This document shows, one piece after another, positions 1-7,434 of a stretch of 64,000 nt of DNA (positions are counted from its first letter, which is position 1; every line of letters begins with the position of its first letter). Position numbers and translations under genes: made by a program. Under the pieces are notes generated by a model. That model had not been told where the DNA came from, searched no databases, and saw nothing but the letters and a program-made list of their open reading frames with translations. Source of the DNA: Knoellia subterranea KCTC 19937 (GTDB lineage Bacteria; Actinomycetota; Actinomycetes; Actinomycetales; Dermatophilaceae); contig NZ_AVPK01000006.1 of NCBI RefSeq assembly GCF_000768685.1, positions 1-64,000 of the forward strand, read 5' to 3'.

Positions 1-1
1 C

Positions 2-691
2 TCAAAGCCCACCACTCCACGGGACTCTTACAAAGCGGTCGAACCACTCGTCACCGCGGCTGACCCTGCAGCGGCCGCCGATGTGTTGGACGAATGGCTG
101 CATAACGCGGGAATCCCTGCACCACACGCCAATACGTTCAGCAGGATCACTCAACCCTCTGCCGCATTGCAGCCCGTCATTGATGAGCTGCTCGGTCGGC
201 GCGGTCGTGCGCACATCGTGATTCAACGACGACTTGTCGCCAAGGATGGGCTACCGATGGACGCGACAACTTGGGGCGTCGACGACATCCCGCAGTTGGT
301 GTGGCCCTGTGCGCTCCCCGACCACTTGCGTGAATCCACCCGACCCGATCAGCGCATCCTGCGAGCTGTCGTCTCGATGATCCTCGTGAGGATGTGCTCC
401 GACGCGAAGGACTGGGTCGAAGCGGGTGCCGCCCTCGGGTTCCCGCCGGACAAGTCCCGCAACTGGACCCGGTACGCCTTCGCTGGGAAGTGGGGAATGA
501 AAGAAGCATTGCTCGGAGCCGCCGAGCCAATGATCCAGGCCTTGAAATCGCAAGGTGCACGCCATGCATGGGGCGACCGCCCGCGGATCTCGGGCCACGG
601 CCAATCGGCCCTGCAGCTGGCACAACAACCGCACTGTCACCTTCACCAAGCCTCTGCACGGTGCCCATGCATCTGGTCAGCGGAGAAGTAG
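2..691 (+). CDS. C-terminal part of a TniQ-like hypothetical protein, cut by window edge
   Basis: The frame is open from base 2, so the true start lies outside the window; the first internal GTG (83) is not a convincing start. The region up to about base 560 reads like a real protein, with a helical stretch rich in Arg, Ala and Leu and a WPCALPDHL motif. Its spacing resembles the C-terminal half of TniQ-family transposition proteins of actinomycetes, but the diagnostic N-terminal CxxC zinc motif is not available. The last 40 residues are His- and Cys-rich and low-quality, so the native end may have been replaced. It lies upstream of the SIR2-HerA operon and separated from it by a promoter region. 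The assignment is tentative; an unrelated actinobacterial hypothetical is equally possible. Confidence 0.4.
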   Translation, partial: SKPTTPRDSYKAVEPLVTAADPAAAADVLDEWLHNAGIPAPHANTFSRITQPSAALQPVIDELLGRRGRAHIVIQRRLVAKDGLPMDATTWGVDDIPQLVWPCALPDHLRESTRPDQRILRAVVSMILVRMCSDAKDWVEAGAALGFPPDKSRNWTRYAFAGKWGMKEALLGAAEPMIQALKSQGARHAWGDRPRISGHGQSALQLAQQPHCHLHQASARCPCIWSAEK

Positions 692-735
692 GTCCCCACG
701 CCCGGCGCGTCGAACGCACGTCTTATTTCAACTGG

Positions 736-750
736 GGTTAATATATAACC
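736..750. promoter_or_regulatory. AT-rich near-palindrome, promoter/operator of the defence operon
   Basis: GGTTAATATATAACC is an almost perfect inverted repeat in an otherwise GC-rich neighbourhood. It contains TAATAT, a plausible -10 hexamer, and lies 23 bases before the first ATG of the operon, whose ribosome site is GAAAGG at 761-766. The second gene of the operon encodes an HTH domain, so this is the natural place for autoregulatory binding. The regulatory role is inference. Confidence 0.45.
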
Positions 751-773
751 GATTCCAAGCGAAAGGTTGTGTC

Positions 774-1430
774 ATGACCCCAGATGACATGAGGCGGCGT
801 GTCGAGCGCTGCGCCGACGCGGTATCCGTCGAGCTATATGACGGGGTCACCACGGGCGTGGCCTCAGCTCTAGCGATGCTCCGAGGCTTGCCAAACAGTG
901 GTGACTACCCGCATCTCCTCTCCTTGAACGCGCGAGCTTTCATGCGCGAGCACTGGCTGGGCCACGGCCTTCCTGCGGAGTGGTCCGTTGCAGGGAACCC
1001 TCGTTTGATGGGCCAGACGATGCTTGTCAACACACACGAGAACATAGAAATGCGGCTCTTGAAGGAGCGTCGTCGGACGTACCCAGGCGGTGTGCCCGTC
1101 GCAGGTGCGAGTACGGCTCGGCAGGGAGCCTGGAGGCAACCTGCGCTGGGCCTCACACTGCCCGCGCAGCCGGTGTCCGACGACTGCATCAGGTTGCTCG
1201 TTCTGTGGGACGCCGCTCAGATCCATGGGGAATTCGGGATCACTCTGCGAGTCGTCCACACCCTGGAGCCTGGATGGTTCGGTTCGAAGGTTCCGCTTGA
1301 CCTCAGCTACGAAATCAAGCCGACCGGCGGCATCTTCGACATGCTGCGATTCCGTGGCGACGCGCAGGACGAGGATCTCTTCGCCGAGATCGAGCGCGAG
1401 GAGAACGAGGGCGATGAAATCGCTGAGTGA
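774..1430 (+). CDS. Unknown protein, first gene of the SIR2-HerA operon (218 aa)
   Basis: I do not recognise a named domain. The protein begins MTPDDMRRRVERC and is mainly alpha-helical for its first 100 residues, with a more beta-rich second half and an acidic tail (EREENEGDE). The ATG at 774 is preceded by GAAAGG at a suitable distance. Its end overlaps the start of the HTH-peptidase gene by 17 bases, so the two are probably translated together. Proteins of about this size often precede ImmA/IrrE metallopeptidases in phage and defence loci, which suggests a substrate or partner of the peptidase; that role is inference. The DNA is less GC-rich than the rest of the window. Confidence 0.75.
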   Translation: MTPDDMRRRVERCADAVSVELYDGVTTGVASALAMLRGLPNSGDYPHLLSLNARAFMREHWLGHGLPAEWSVAGNPRLMGQTMLVNTHENIEMRLLKERRRTYPGGVPVAGASTARQGAWRQPALGLTLPAQPVSDDCIRLLVLWDAAQIHGEFGITLRVVHTLEPGWFGSKVPLDLSYEIKPTGGIFDMLRFRGDAQDEDLFAEIEREENEGDEIAE

Positions 1431-2526
1431 GGCGACACCTCGGGGCTCTCGCTTGGTCACCCTTCGGCATCTCGAGGAGCTCACCCAGGCTGACCTCGCG
1501 TCACGCTTGGCTGTTTCCCAGAGCTTCGTCTCCCAAGTCGAGAAGGAGTCCAAGCCGCTTCCCCTCGAGGTGGCCCGGCAGGCGTGTATCGAGTTTGACG
1601 TGCCCGAAGCGTTCTTCACGGTGCCCCCCGATATGTCCGATCTAGGTGTCGCGACCTTCCGCAAGTCGTCAAAGGCAAGTGTTCGCGACGAGCATCATGT
1701 GAAGGCCCTTTTCGGTGAGGCGGCTCGGCTCTTTCGGTTGGCCTCAGAGTCTTCGAACTACCGTCAGGTCGACCTCGCAGCTCTCGCCTTGGTCGACGAG
1801 GAGGAAGCCGCGGCGGCCATCCGCGCGCTACTTGGTCTCCACCCCCACGATCCGATCCCGAACGTGACGAGAGCTCTTGAGCGCCTTGGAGCAGGTGTCA
1901 TCCACGCCCTCGCCCCGCTCGACAGAAGCCTGCTCGATCATGACGGCATTTCGCGACCCCACCTCGCAAACGATCGGCCCCTGGTAGCGACGGTCAGCGA
2001 CCAGCCCCCGGCGGTCACGCGCTTGACGCTTATGCATGAGTTGGGGCACCTCATCTATGACCGCACGCTGACCACGCCGATCCGGAGCACGCGTTCTCCG
2101 GAGGAGCGGCGGGCCTACCGTTTCGCGGGGGCGATGCTCGTCCCAGCGGCAGTTGTTCGCAAGCGGATCACGGAATCATTGACACTGCATGGGTACCTTC
2201 GAGTCAAAGCCGATTACGGCGTTAGTGTGTCCGCTCTGATCAAGCGTGCTTCGGACCTTCGGGTAATCAGCCCCGACCGCGCGCGCAGCCTGTACATCCA
2301 GCACTCATCCCAAGGATGGCGAACTTCCGAGCCCGTAGAGGTTGCACAAGAGTCCCCACGCCTCCTCTCGCAAGCGGTTCGCCGCGGACTCGGCGGAAAC
2401 ACCGCGGTCGTGGCAACAAGGTCGGGCGTGAAGGAGTCGTTCATTGCGCACTGGACGGACCTGAGTTCTCTGCCAGCAGCGGAAGCTCAAGTGATTCCGA
2501 TTGGCCGACGGGCGGTTGCGCCGTGA
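1414..2526 (+). CDS. XRE-type HTH + ImmA/IrrE-like zinc metallopeptidase (370 aa)
   Basis: The N-terminus (about residues 12-65) is a lambda-repressor-like HTH, with ELTQADLASRLAVSQSFVSQVE as helix-turn-helix. The centre carries the gluzincin motif HELGH at residues 208-212 in the context TLMHELGHLIYD, typical of the ImmA/IrrE (DUF955) family, which cleaves partner repressors. HTH plus peptidase in one chain suggests a self-contained sensor-regulator. ATG 1414 was chosen because it places the HTH at the N-terminus and gives a 17-base overlap with the previous gene; the upstream extension of the frame is antisense-like Arg/Ser-rich sequence. The stop overlaps a GTG (GTGA, 2523-2526) that opens a micro-ORF. 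It probably controls or triggers the downstream SIR2-HerA genes, by analogy with other ImmA/IrrE-associated loci. Confidence 0.88.
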   Translation: MKSLSEATPRGSRLVTLRHLEELTQADLASRLAVSQSFVSQVEKESKPLPLEVARQACIEFDVPEAFFTVPPDMSDLGVATFRKSSKASVRDEHHVKALFGEAARLFRLASESSNYRQVDLAALALVDEEEAAAAIRALLGLHPHDPIPNVTRALERLGAGVIHALAPLDRSLLDHDGISRPHLANDRPLVATVSDQPPAVTRLTLMHELGHLIYDRTLTTPIRSTRSPEERRAYRFAGAMLVPAAVVRKRITESLTLHGYLRVKADYGVSVSALIKRASDLRVISPDRARSLYIQHSSQGWRTSEPVEVAQESPRLLSQAVRRGLGGNTAVVATRSGVKESFIAHWTDLSSLPAAEAQVIPIGRRAVAP

Positions 2527-2606
2527 GCAGACGACCGCGGTGCGGCGACGATTCCCTCTCCAACCAACAGATCCACCCAAACGGCGAAGAAGGATTCAGG
2601 CTGTGA
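2523..2606 (+). CDS. Micro-ORF 1 between peptidase and SIR2 genes (27 aa)
   Basis: This short frame begins with the GTG of a GTGA overlap at the end of the metallopeptidase gene and ends at 2604-2606, where a second GTGA overlap starts the next micro-ORF. The peptide is polar (SRRPRCGDDSLSN...). It has no recognisable domain. The exact chaining of start and stop codons suggests it carries terminating and reinitiating ribosomes across the gap to the SIR2 gene. A coincidental open frame cannot be excluded. Confidence 0.4.
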   Translation: MSRRPRCGDDSLSNQQIHPNGEEGFRL

Positions 2607-2671
2607 CGACGAGGACCACCACGAACGAGGTCGGACTGCGAGCGCGGGGCGAGGGGCGGGGAACCGCATGA
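2603..2671 (+). CDS. Micro-ORF 2, overlapping the SIR2 start (22 aa)
   Basis: It starts at the GTG of the GTGA that closes micro-ORF 1 and ends with a TGA inside the ATGA (2668-2671) that starts the SIR2 gene. The peptide begins MTTRTTTNEVGL and is Thr/Arg-rich with no domain. A purine-rich stretch (GAGGGGCGGGGAA) inside it also serves as ribosome site for the SIR2 ATG. It looks like a coupling leader rather than a functional protein. Confidence 0.4.
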   Translation: MTTRTTTNEVGLRARGEGRGTA

Positions 2672-3885
2672 CCCTCGTGTCGAAAGAGCTGACATCCGAG
2701 CGCTTGCGTGACTTAGTGCAGGACGCCCATCTCTCGTTCCTGATCGGTGCCGGCGCTTCCGCCCCCATGTTCCGACTGCTCGGAGACGTCGAGAATATGC
2801 TGACAAGTCTCGAGGCTGCTGACGTCGACGAGGACGCAAGAGCATTCGCCCGAGCTTCGATCTATTCAGGATTCTTCCGCAGCGTGGTCCTGAAAAACCA
2901 GGACCTGCTCGCACGCACAGGCGAGGCACCTCACCTATTGACGCGTTATGAGTCCTTCCTGGGCACAATCAACCGGTTGCTCATCGAACGCCGGAGTTCG
3001 ATCCTCAACAAGCAGGTCAACATCTTCACGACCAACGTCGATCTGGCCATCGAGATCGCCGCCGAGACGCTCCAGGTTCATCTCAACGATGGTTTTGCGG
3101 GGCGACTCCAGCCAAGCTTTAGCACATCGAACTTTGGCTCCGTCGTGTCACGTCGGAGCCTGCAGTACGACAACCTGTCCGAGGTACCCACCTTCAACCT
3201 GCTCAAACTGCATGGCTCGGTCGGTTGGTCGGCTGAAGGTCAGGACGAGAACCGCCCGGGGATCTCGCTTGACGCGCGCCTTGAGCGAGTGGCCACAGCA
3301 GCCGAGGCGCTCGACGCGGTTGACACGCTTTTGATCGACGTGGGACAGGGGACAACTCTGCAAGAGCTCCTCCAAGGGCCGGTGCCTCTGAACTCGGTTG
3401 ATTTGCTGAAGCCCTTTCTCGATGCGTACCGACAGTTGGCGATCGTCAACCCGACGAAGACGAAGTTCCAGCAGACCGTTCTGAACCAGAACTATTACGA
3501 TCTGCTCCGGCTGTTTTCTAACGAGTTGGAGAAGGAGAACGCAGTGTTGTTTGTAGTCGGGTTCTCCTGCCGCGACGAGCACATTCGCGAACTCATGGTT
3601 CGAGCGGCGCGAACGAATCCGACATTACAGATCGTCATCTTCGCCTACAGTCCCCACAGTGCCGCTGAGATCGAGAGGGCCTTCGAGGGGTATCCGATCA
3701 CCAACAGCAACATCTTGGTGGTCGCACCACCAGACACGCCCGAAGGTCATGAAGGGCTGCGCTTCGACCTGCCGACCGTCGTCGCGGAGTTCTTCGACAA
3801 GGTGGCGCCAAACGTCTCCACACCGAAGCAGGCAGTCGAAATAGAGGTATCCGTGAAGGAACCCTTGGTTGCGACCGATGATTGA
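2668..3885 (+). CDS. SIR2-family NADase-like defence protein (405 aa)
   Basis: The sirtuin-type NAD-binding motifs are present in order: FLIGAGAS at residues 24-31, FTTNVD at 120-125 (with the catalytic-type Asn123) and LLKLHGSVGW from 178 (His182, the catalytic-type His). The length and arrangement fit the SIR2-like domain of bacterial anti-phage proteins, which hydrolyse NAD+ during infection, rather than short deacetylase sirtuins. The C-terminal part (residues 270-370) carries the second half of the Rossmann fold (VLFVVGFSCRDEHIRELM). The gene is followed by a HerA-like ATPase overlapping by 8-17 bases. SIR2 with HerA is an established defence pair (SIR2-HerA, Nezha), so abortive NAD depletion is the likely role. 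Confidence 0.9.
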   Translation: MTLVSKELTSERLRDLVQDAHLSFLIGAGASAPMFRLLGDVENMLTSLEAADVDEDARAFARASIYSGFFRSVVLKNQDLLARTGEAPHLLTRYESFLGTINRLLIERRSSILNKQVNIFTTNVDLAIEIAAETLQVHLNDGFAGRLQPSFSTSNFGSVVSRRSLQYDNLSEVPTFNLLKLHGSVGWSAEGQDENRPGISLDARLERVATAAEALDAVDTLLIDVGQGTTLQELLQGPVPLNSVDLLKPFLDAYRQLAIVNPTKTKFQQTVLNQNYYDLLRLFSNELEKENAVLFVVGFSCRDEHIRELMVRAARTNPTLQIVIFAYSPHSAAEIERAFEGYPITNSNILVVAPPDTPEGHEGLRFDLPTVVAEFFDKVAPNVSTPKQAVEIEVSVKEPLVATDD

Positions 3886-5902
3886 CCACGAGCTGCTAAC
3901 GCGGGACGCAGTCTTTCGGGTCGGTGCAGTGGTCGGAGTCCAGGGCCGCACCGTTCGAGTGCGCGTCGACAAGGCCAAGAATGGAGCGCATCTGATCTAC
4001 CAAGGCAGGTTGCTCCGCAACGTTGGCGTCGGCGGCTACTTGAAGATCACCAAGGGTTTCTCCGAGTTGGTTGCGAAGGTGGACGGCGAGGAGGTGGCTG
4101 AGGCGCGAGGTGATGACGCCTATCGCAGTTCCCGGGACCGAGTCGAGCGAATCCTCACAGTCAGCCTCATCGGCTTCATATCCGGTGGCCAGTTCCGCCG
4201 TGGAGTGCGGGAGCTCCCACTGGTAGGCAATGAATGCTTCCTGCTCGATGAGCAGGAGTTCGATCGGATCCACAGCTTCGTCGATCAGAAGGACCGGGCG
4301 CTGACGATCGGGCAACTTGCGATGGAGAAGGGCCAGGACGTCCGCGTAGGTGTCAACGCCCTCTTCGCAAGTCATATCGGAATCTTCGGAAACACGGGGA
4401 GCGGTAAGTCGTACACGCTGACGAAGCTGTACCACGAGCTGTTTGCCGCGTACGGCGACTCCGAACCCTTCAAGAAGCGCGCCCGCGTTCTGCTCATCGA
4501 CTTCAACGGCGAGTACGTAAACCGGTCGGGAGCTGAGGATGGTGCTCAGAGCAGTTCGGTTCTGACGGACAACGAGCTCAAGACCCAGTTCGTCCTCTCG
4601 ACTCGCACCGAGGCGGGCGATCGGCTGCCGCTTAGCAAGGAGGCGATGGAAGATCCGACCATCTGGACGGTTCTTCTCGACGCCACGGAGAAGACGCAAG
4701 CACCCTTCGTTCAGCGGACACTGCAGCGCGATTACTGGGAGACGCGGCTCGGGACAGGAGGCGACCTGGCGTCTGCGGTTGCTGGCATCACATATGCCGC
4801 CATCCGAAGTAGTGACCCCGCCCTTGACAAAGGCCTCGTCGTAAAGTTCCTCGAAGAGGTCGAGGGTTGTATGGGCGACGACGCGCCCGGTGGTCTGGGT
4901 GCGTACATCCGAGACATCCAATCGAACCTTGGATATCACTCGATGAGCAAGTGCTTCTACTACCGTGGCGACGGAGTCAGCCGGTATGCGAACGACCCGA
5001 ATTACGACAGCTTCTTTAAGGAGCTGACGTACACCCGCATCGGCGAGCTTGGCTTCGACCCGAGCGCTTTGCAGGACGTCGATCGGATCCGCTTCAAGCT
5101 CGTGCTTCAGTACTACTCGGACATCTTCAATGGCTATGCCAACCGTGAGCACCTTGGGCCATTGATCAAACGCCTTGAGTCGCGAATGCCCCGTGTGAAG
5201 CGCCTTATCCGGGTCTCGGACGATCCTCTTCTTGGCAAGCCGCTCACGGTCATCTCATTGCGCGATGTCAACGTTGAGATGCGCAAGGTCATACCACTGC
5301 TGATCTGTCGCCAGTTGTACGACGAGAAGAAGCGCGACGCTGATCCGTCTCGATACCTCAACATCGTCGTCGACGAGGCGCACAACATCCTCTCCAGCGT
5401 GTCTTCGCGAGAGAGTGAAGCTTGGAAGGACTACCGCCTCGAGACCTTCGAGGAGATCATCAAAGAGGGTCGGAAGTTTGGCGTCTTCCTAACAATCGCG
5501 AGCCAGCGGCCGCACGACATCTCTGAGACGGTCATCTCGCAACTGCACAACTATTTCCTTCACCGACTTGTGAACAACCTCGACATTCTGGCAGTCGAGA
5601 AGGCTGTCGCCTACCTGGATCGGGTGTCCTTCGAGTCGCTGCCCATCCTCCCAACCGGGTCCTGCGTGCTGTCCGGGATCTCAACGCAGGTGCCTGTAGT
5701 TGTCGACGTTGCGCAGCTGCCGTCGGTCTACGAGCCGAACAACCGGACGATGACTCTCGCCGACGGCTGGGTGCCGGGTACCGATCCGGATGGCGAAGGG
5801 CCGGCCTCCCAATCGGCCGAGAAGCCGGACGACCCGCTTGGCCTCTCGCCGGATGACTTCACCCGACTGGGGAGTTGGGCGGTGGACGAGCCGCCATCCT
5901 GA
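3869..5902 (+). CDS. herA: HerA-like hexameric ATPase/translocase, partner of SIR2
   Basis: An N-terminal beta-rich segment (about residues 10-85) fits a HAS-barrel, followed by a DUF87-type ATPase core: Walker A GNTGSGKS at about residues 174-181, Walker B IVVDEAHN at about 499-506 and a sensor-like SQRPHDIS after it. Length (677 aa) is in the family range. Two starts compete: TTG 3869, which has GAAGGA nine bases upstream, and ATG 3878, whose spacing to that site is poor; both overlap the SIR2 gene. In known systems HerA forms a hexamer that scaffolds SIR2 and may carry helicase or translocase activity. A different DUF87 ATPase subfamily is the main alternative. Confidence 0.9.
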   Translation: MRPMIDHELLTRDAVFRVGAVVGVQGRTVRVRVDKAKNGAHLIYQGRLLRNVGVGGYLKITKGFSELVAKVDGEEVAEARGDDAYRSSRDRVERILTVSLIGFISGGQFRRGVRELPLVGNECFLLDEQEFDRIHSFVDQKDRALTIGQLAMEKGQDVRVGVNALFASHIGIFGNTGSGKSYTLTKLYHELFAAYGDSEPFKKRARVLLIDFNGEYVNRSGAEDGAQSSSVLTDNELKTQFVLSTRTEAGDRLPLSKEAMEDPTIWTVLLDATEKTQAPFVQRTLQRDYWETRLGTGGDLASAVAGITYAAIRSSDPALDKGLVVKFLEEVEGCMGDDAPGGLGAYIRDIQSNLGYHSMSKCFYYRGDGVSRYANDPNYDSFFKELTYTRIGELGFDPSALQDVDRIRFKLVLQYYSDIFNGYANREHLGPLIKRLESRMPRVKRLIRVSDDPLLGKPLTVISLRDVNVEMRKVIPLLICRQLYDEKKRDADPSRYLNIVVDEAHNILSSVSSRESEAWKDYRLETFEEIIKEGRKFGVFLTIASQRPHDISETVISQLHNYFLHRLVNNLDILAVEKAVAYLDRVSFESLPILPTGSCVLSGISTQVPVVVDVAQLPSVYEPNNRTMTLADGWVPGTDPDGEGPASQSAEKPDDPLGLSPDDFTRLGSWAVDEPPS

Positions 5903-5903
5903 A

Positions 5904-6131
5904 ATGTGGAAGGGCAGCGCCGATCCCTCCCGTCCCAGTCTCCGTGCAGATCTCGACCCAGATCGCTTTCCGCAGCGCGTGGAGCGGGCGTGGTCCGGAC
6001 AGAATGAATATGAGGCCTGGCCGACTCAGGCGAGGGCGCTTCTGGGAATGCTCGCGGGGTCGAGGCGCGCGTCCTCGTCCGACTTGATTGTGTCGCAGAT
6101 GACGCCTGAACCTTCTACGCTGACTCGGTGA
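5904..6131 (+). CDS. Small unknown protein between HerA and nuclease-like genes (75 aa)
   Basis: ATG 5904 lies one base after the HerA stop, and the TGA at 6129-6131 overlaps the next gene's ATG (TGATG), so the frame is linked to both neighbours. The sequence looks like a folded small protein: an acidic start (LRADLDPDRFPQRVERAW), an aromatic centre (NEYEAWPTQ) and a helix (ARALLGMLAG). No family is recognised. The position suggests an accessory subunit or a regulator of the downstream nuclease-like protein. It could instead be a fortuitous frame, but the start and stop geometry argues against that. Confidence 0.6.
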   Translation: MWKGSADPSRPSLRADLDPDRFPQRVERAWSGQNEYEAWPTQARALLGMLAGSRRASSSDLIVSQMTPEPSTLTR

Positions 6132-6745
6132 TGGATGGTCCCGGCCAGCGAGCAGCAGTGCCGTTCTTGCGAGCCCTCACGCACTGCACGGACCACCTCG
6201 ATGACCTTGAGTTGTTCGAGGTCTGCACGCGCGGCGGTGAGGCTGAGCTCAACGACTTGCTCAGACACGCGACAAACCGGATCGTGCGACCCGGTCAAAT
6301 CGTGCAGCGAGAACAGTCCCGGCGCGGGCTCATCGCTCGAGCTGATCTCACGCTGACCGACACCGGCTCGGGGATGCTGTGGGCCGTCATCGAGTCGAAA
6401 ATGGTGTACTCCACCGACGCCGTCGATGCCCAGGGCATGTGGGGGCCCAAGTTCGCAAAGGACGTTGCGAAGTTGACCCGCATCCCTGACCCGAACTTGC
6501 CGGGGTTCCTGCTCACTTGGATGCCGCATTTCGCGACGCTCCGTCGCCCATTGCGATACATGCGTGGGCACTCCGCCGACGGCAATGGTTTTGCTGCGCG
6601 CCGCACCGTCGACGAGGCACGGGCCGCCGTGGAGGGTTGGCTCGACACCCACGGTGTGAGAGCTCCACGAGTCACAATCCGTGAAGCAGACAGCACAGAT
6701 GGGCACTTCACCCTTGACGCCTACCTAACGTTGATACCCCGGTGA
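6131..6745 (+). CDS. Putative PD-(D/E)xK-like nuclease, last gene of the SIR2-HerA operon
   Basis: The 204-aa product contains RADLTLTD (Asp72), a short hairpin, then WAVIESK (Glu88, Lys90). A D-x(15)-E-x-K pattern of this kind, after a helix with Glu39, matches the core of PD-(D/E)xK restriction-like nucleases. A KDVAKLTRI helix after the motif is also typical. No family name can be assigned by eye. ATG 6131 overlaps the preceding stop by one base; GTG 6128 is an alternative. Its place at the end of the operon suggests a nucleic-acid effector or recognition component added to the SIR2-HerA pair. The fold assignment rests only on the motif. Confidence 0.6.
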   Translation: MDGPGQRAAVPFLRALTHCTDHLDDLELFEVCTRGGEAELNDLLRHATNRIVRPGQIVQREQSRRGLIARADLTLTDTGSGMLWAVIESKMVYSTDAVDAQGMWGPKFAKDVAKLTRIPDPNLPGFLLTWMPHFATLRRPLRYMRGHSADGNGFAARRTVDEARAAVEGWLDTHGVRAPRVTIREADSTDGHFTLDAYLTLIPR

Positions 6746-6949
6746 ACATCGAGGTCGGGTTGATCGGACGCCTGCGCAACCGCTAGTCCCAAAATCTGCC
6801 GCTGGTCGCGTCTCAGAATCCTTCGGCGCCCCCACGGGCGTGTCTCAGAATGGTCCAGGGCTGACAGCCATGCTGGAGTTTGGTGGGCCATGGAGCACGT
6901 TGCCCCATGACCCATGGCTCATTCACCCATTCCGTAATACGATTAGGAA
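6746..6949. other. Spacer between defence operon and toxin-antitoxin pair
   Basis: No protein gene of normal size is seen. A GTGA overlap at 6742 opens a 14-codon frame ending at 6786, which may be chance. GTCTCAGAAT occurs twice (6811-6820, 6842-6851). CCATGG and CCATGAC motifs cluster near 6890-6920. The right end holds the promoter of the antitoxin gene. Confidence 0.4.
6938..6943 (+). promoter_or_regulatory. Candidate -10 box for a leaderless antitoxin mRNA
   Basis: TACGAT fits the actinobacterial -10 pattern TAnnnT and ends seven bases before the ATG at 6950. Transcription would therefore start at or next to the start codon. No well-spaced Shine-Dalgarno sequence is present (AGGAA abuts the ATG), which fits leaderless translation. 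Confidence 0.4.
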
Positions 6950-7198
6950 ATGGAGAAGATCAACGGCGAGCCCGTGAGCCCAGAGCAGATTCAGGCCTGG
7001 GCCGATGAGGCGGAAGCAGGCTACGACGTGGCGGTGCTCCGCAAGCGGGGCCGCAAGCCACTCGGTGATGGGCCCGCGCGTGTCGTGCCGGTGCGACTCG
7101 ACGACACGCTCCTCAGTGCGCTGGACGCACGCGCTGCACGTGAACACATCAGCCGATCTGAACTCATCCGTGCGGCTCTCCGCGACTACGTGGCGTGA
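6950..7198 (+). CDS. Ribbon-helix-helix antitoxin
   Basis: The 82-aa protein ends in a CopG/Arc-type ribbon-helix-helix: strand VVPVRLDDTLLSALDARA followed by the helix HISRSELIRAALRDYV. The N-terminal half (SPEQIQAWADEAEAGYDV) is the usual linker and toxin-neutralising region. The stop overlaps the toxin's GTG start (GTGA, 7195-7198), the normal antitoxin-first arrangement. It probably binds its own promoter as a dimer and neutralises the next protein. GTG 6974 is an alternative start. Confidence 0.85.
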   Translation: MEKINGEPVSPEQIQAWADEAEAGYDVAVLRKRGRKPLGDGPARVVPVRLDDTLLSALDARAAREHISRSELIRAALRDYVA

Positions 7199-7434
7199 AG
7201 GTCAACGACTCAGCCCGACGCCACGGAATCGACGAACGGGACATTCTTCATGCAGTTGAGCATGCGGCGTACGTATCTGAGCCAGACGATGAAGTGCCCG
7301 CCAAGCAGTTCGTACTCGGATTCGATACGCAGGGGCGACTGCTTGAGCTGGTCGTCCTGACCTTCGACAGTCGCAGTCGACTCGTCATCCACGCGATGAA
7401 GGCACGTCGGAAGTATCTCGACCTGCTCGAGTGA
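7195..7434 (+). CDS. Toxin of a type II RHH toxin-antitoxin pair (79 aa)
   Basis: The protein is small and compact. It has a central pair of strands (FVLGFDTQGRLLELVVLTFD) and ends in VIHAMKARRKYLDLL, the signature of short RNase-like toxins found next to RHH antitoxins (the BrnT / DUF4258-like group). The GTG start overlaps the antitoxin stop by four bases. The target is probably RNA by family analogy; no catalytic residue can be fixed from sequence alone. The pair flanks the SIR2-HerA operon, as toxin-antitoxin genes often do in defence islands. Confidence 0.75.
   Translation: MKVNDSARRHGIDERDILHAVEHAAYVSEPDDEVPAKQFVLGFDTQGRLLELVVLTFDSRSRLVIHAMKARRKYLDLLE

Noticed and set aside
6742-6786. 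14-codon frame coupled by GTGA to the nuclease-like gene
   Set aside because: Too short and without a following coupled gene; probably chance.
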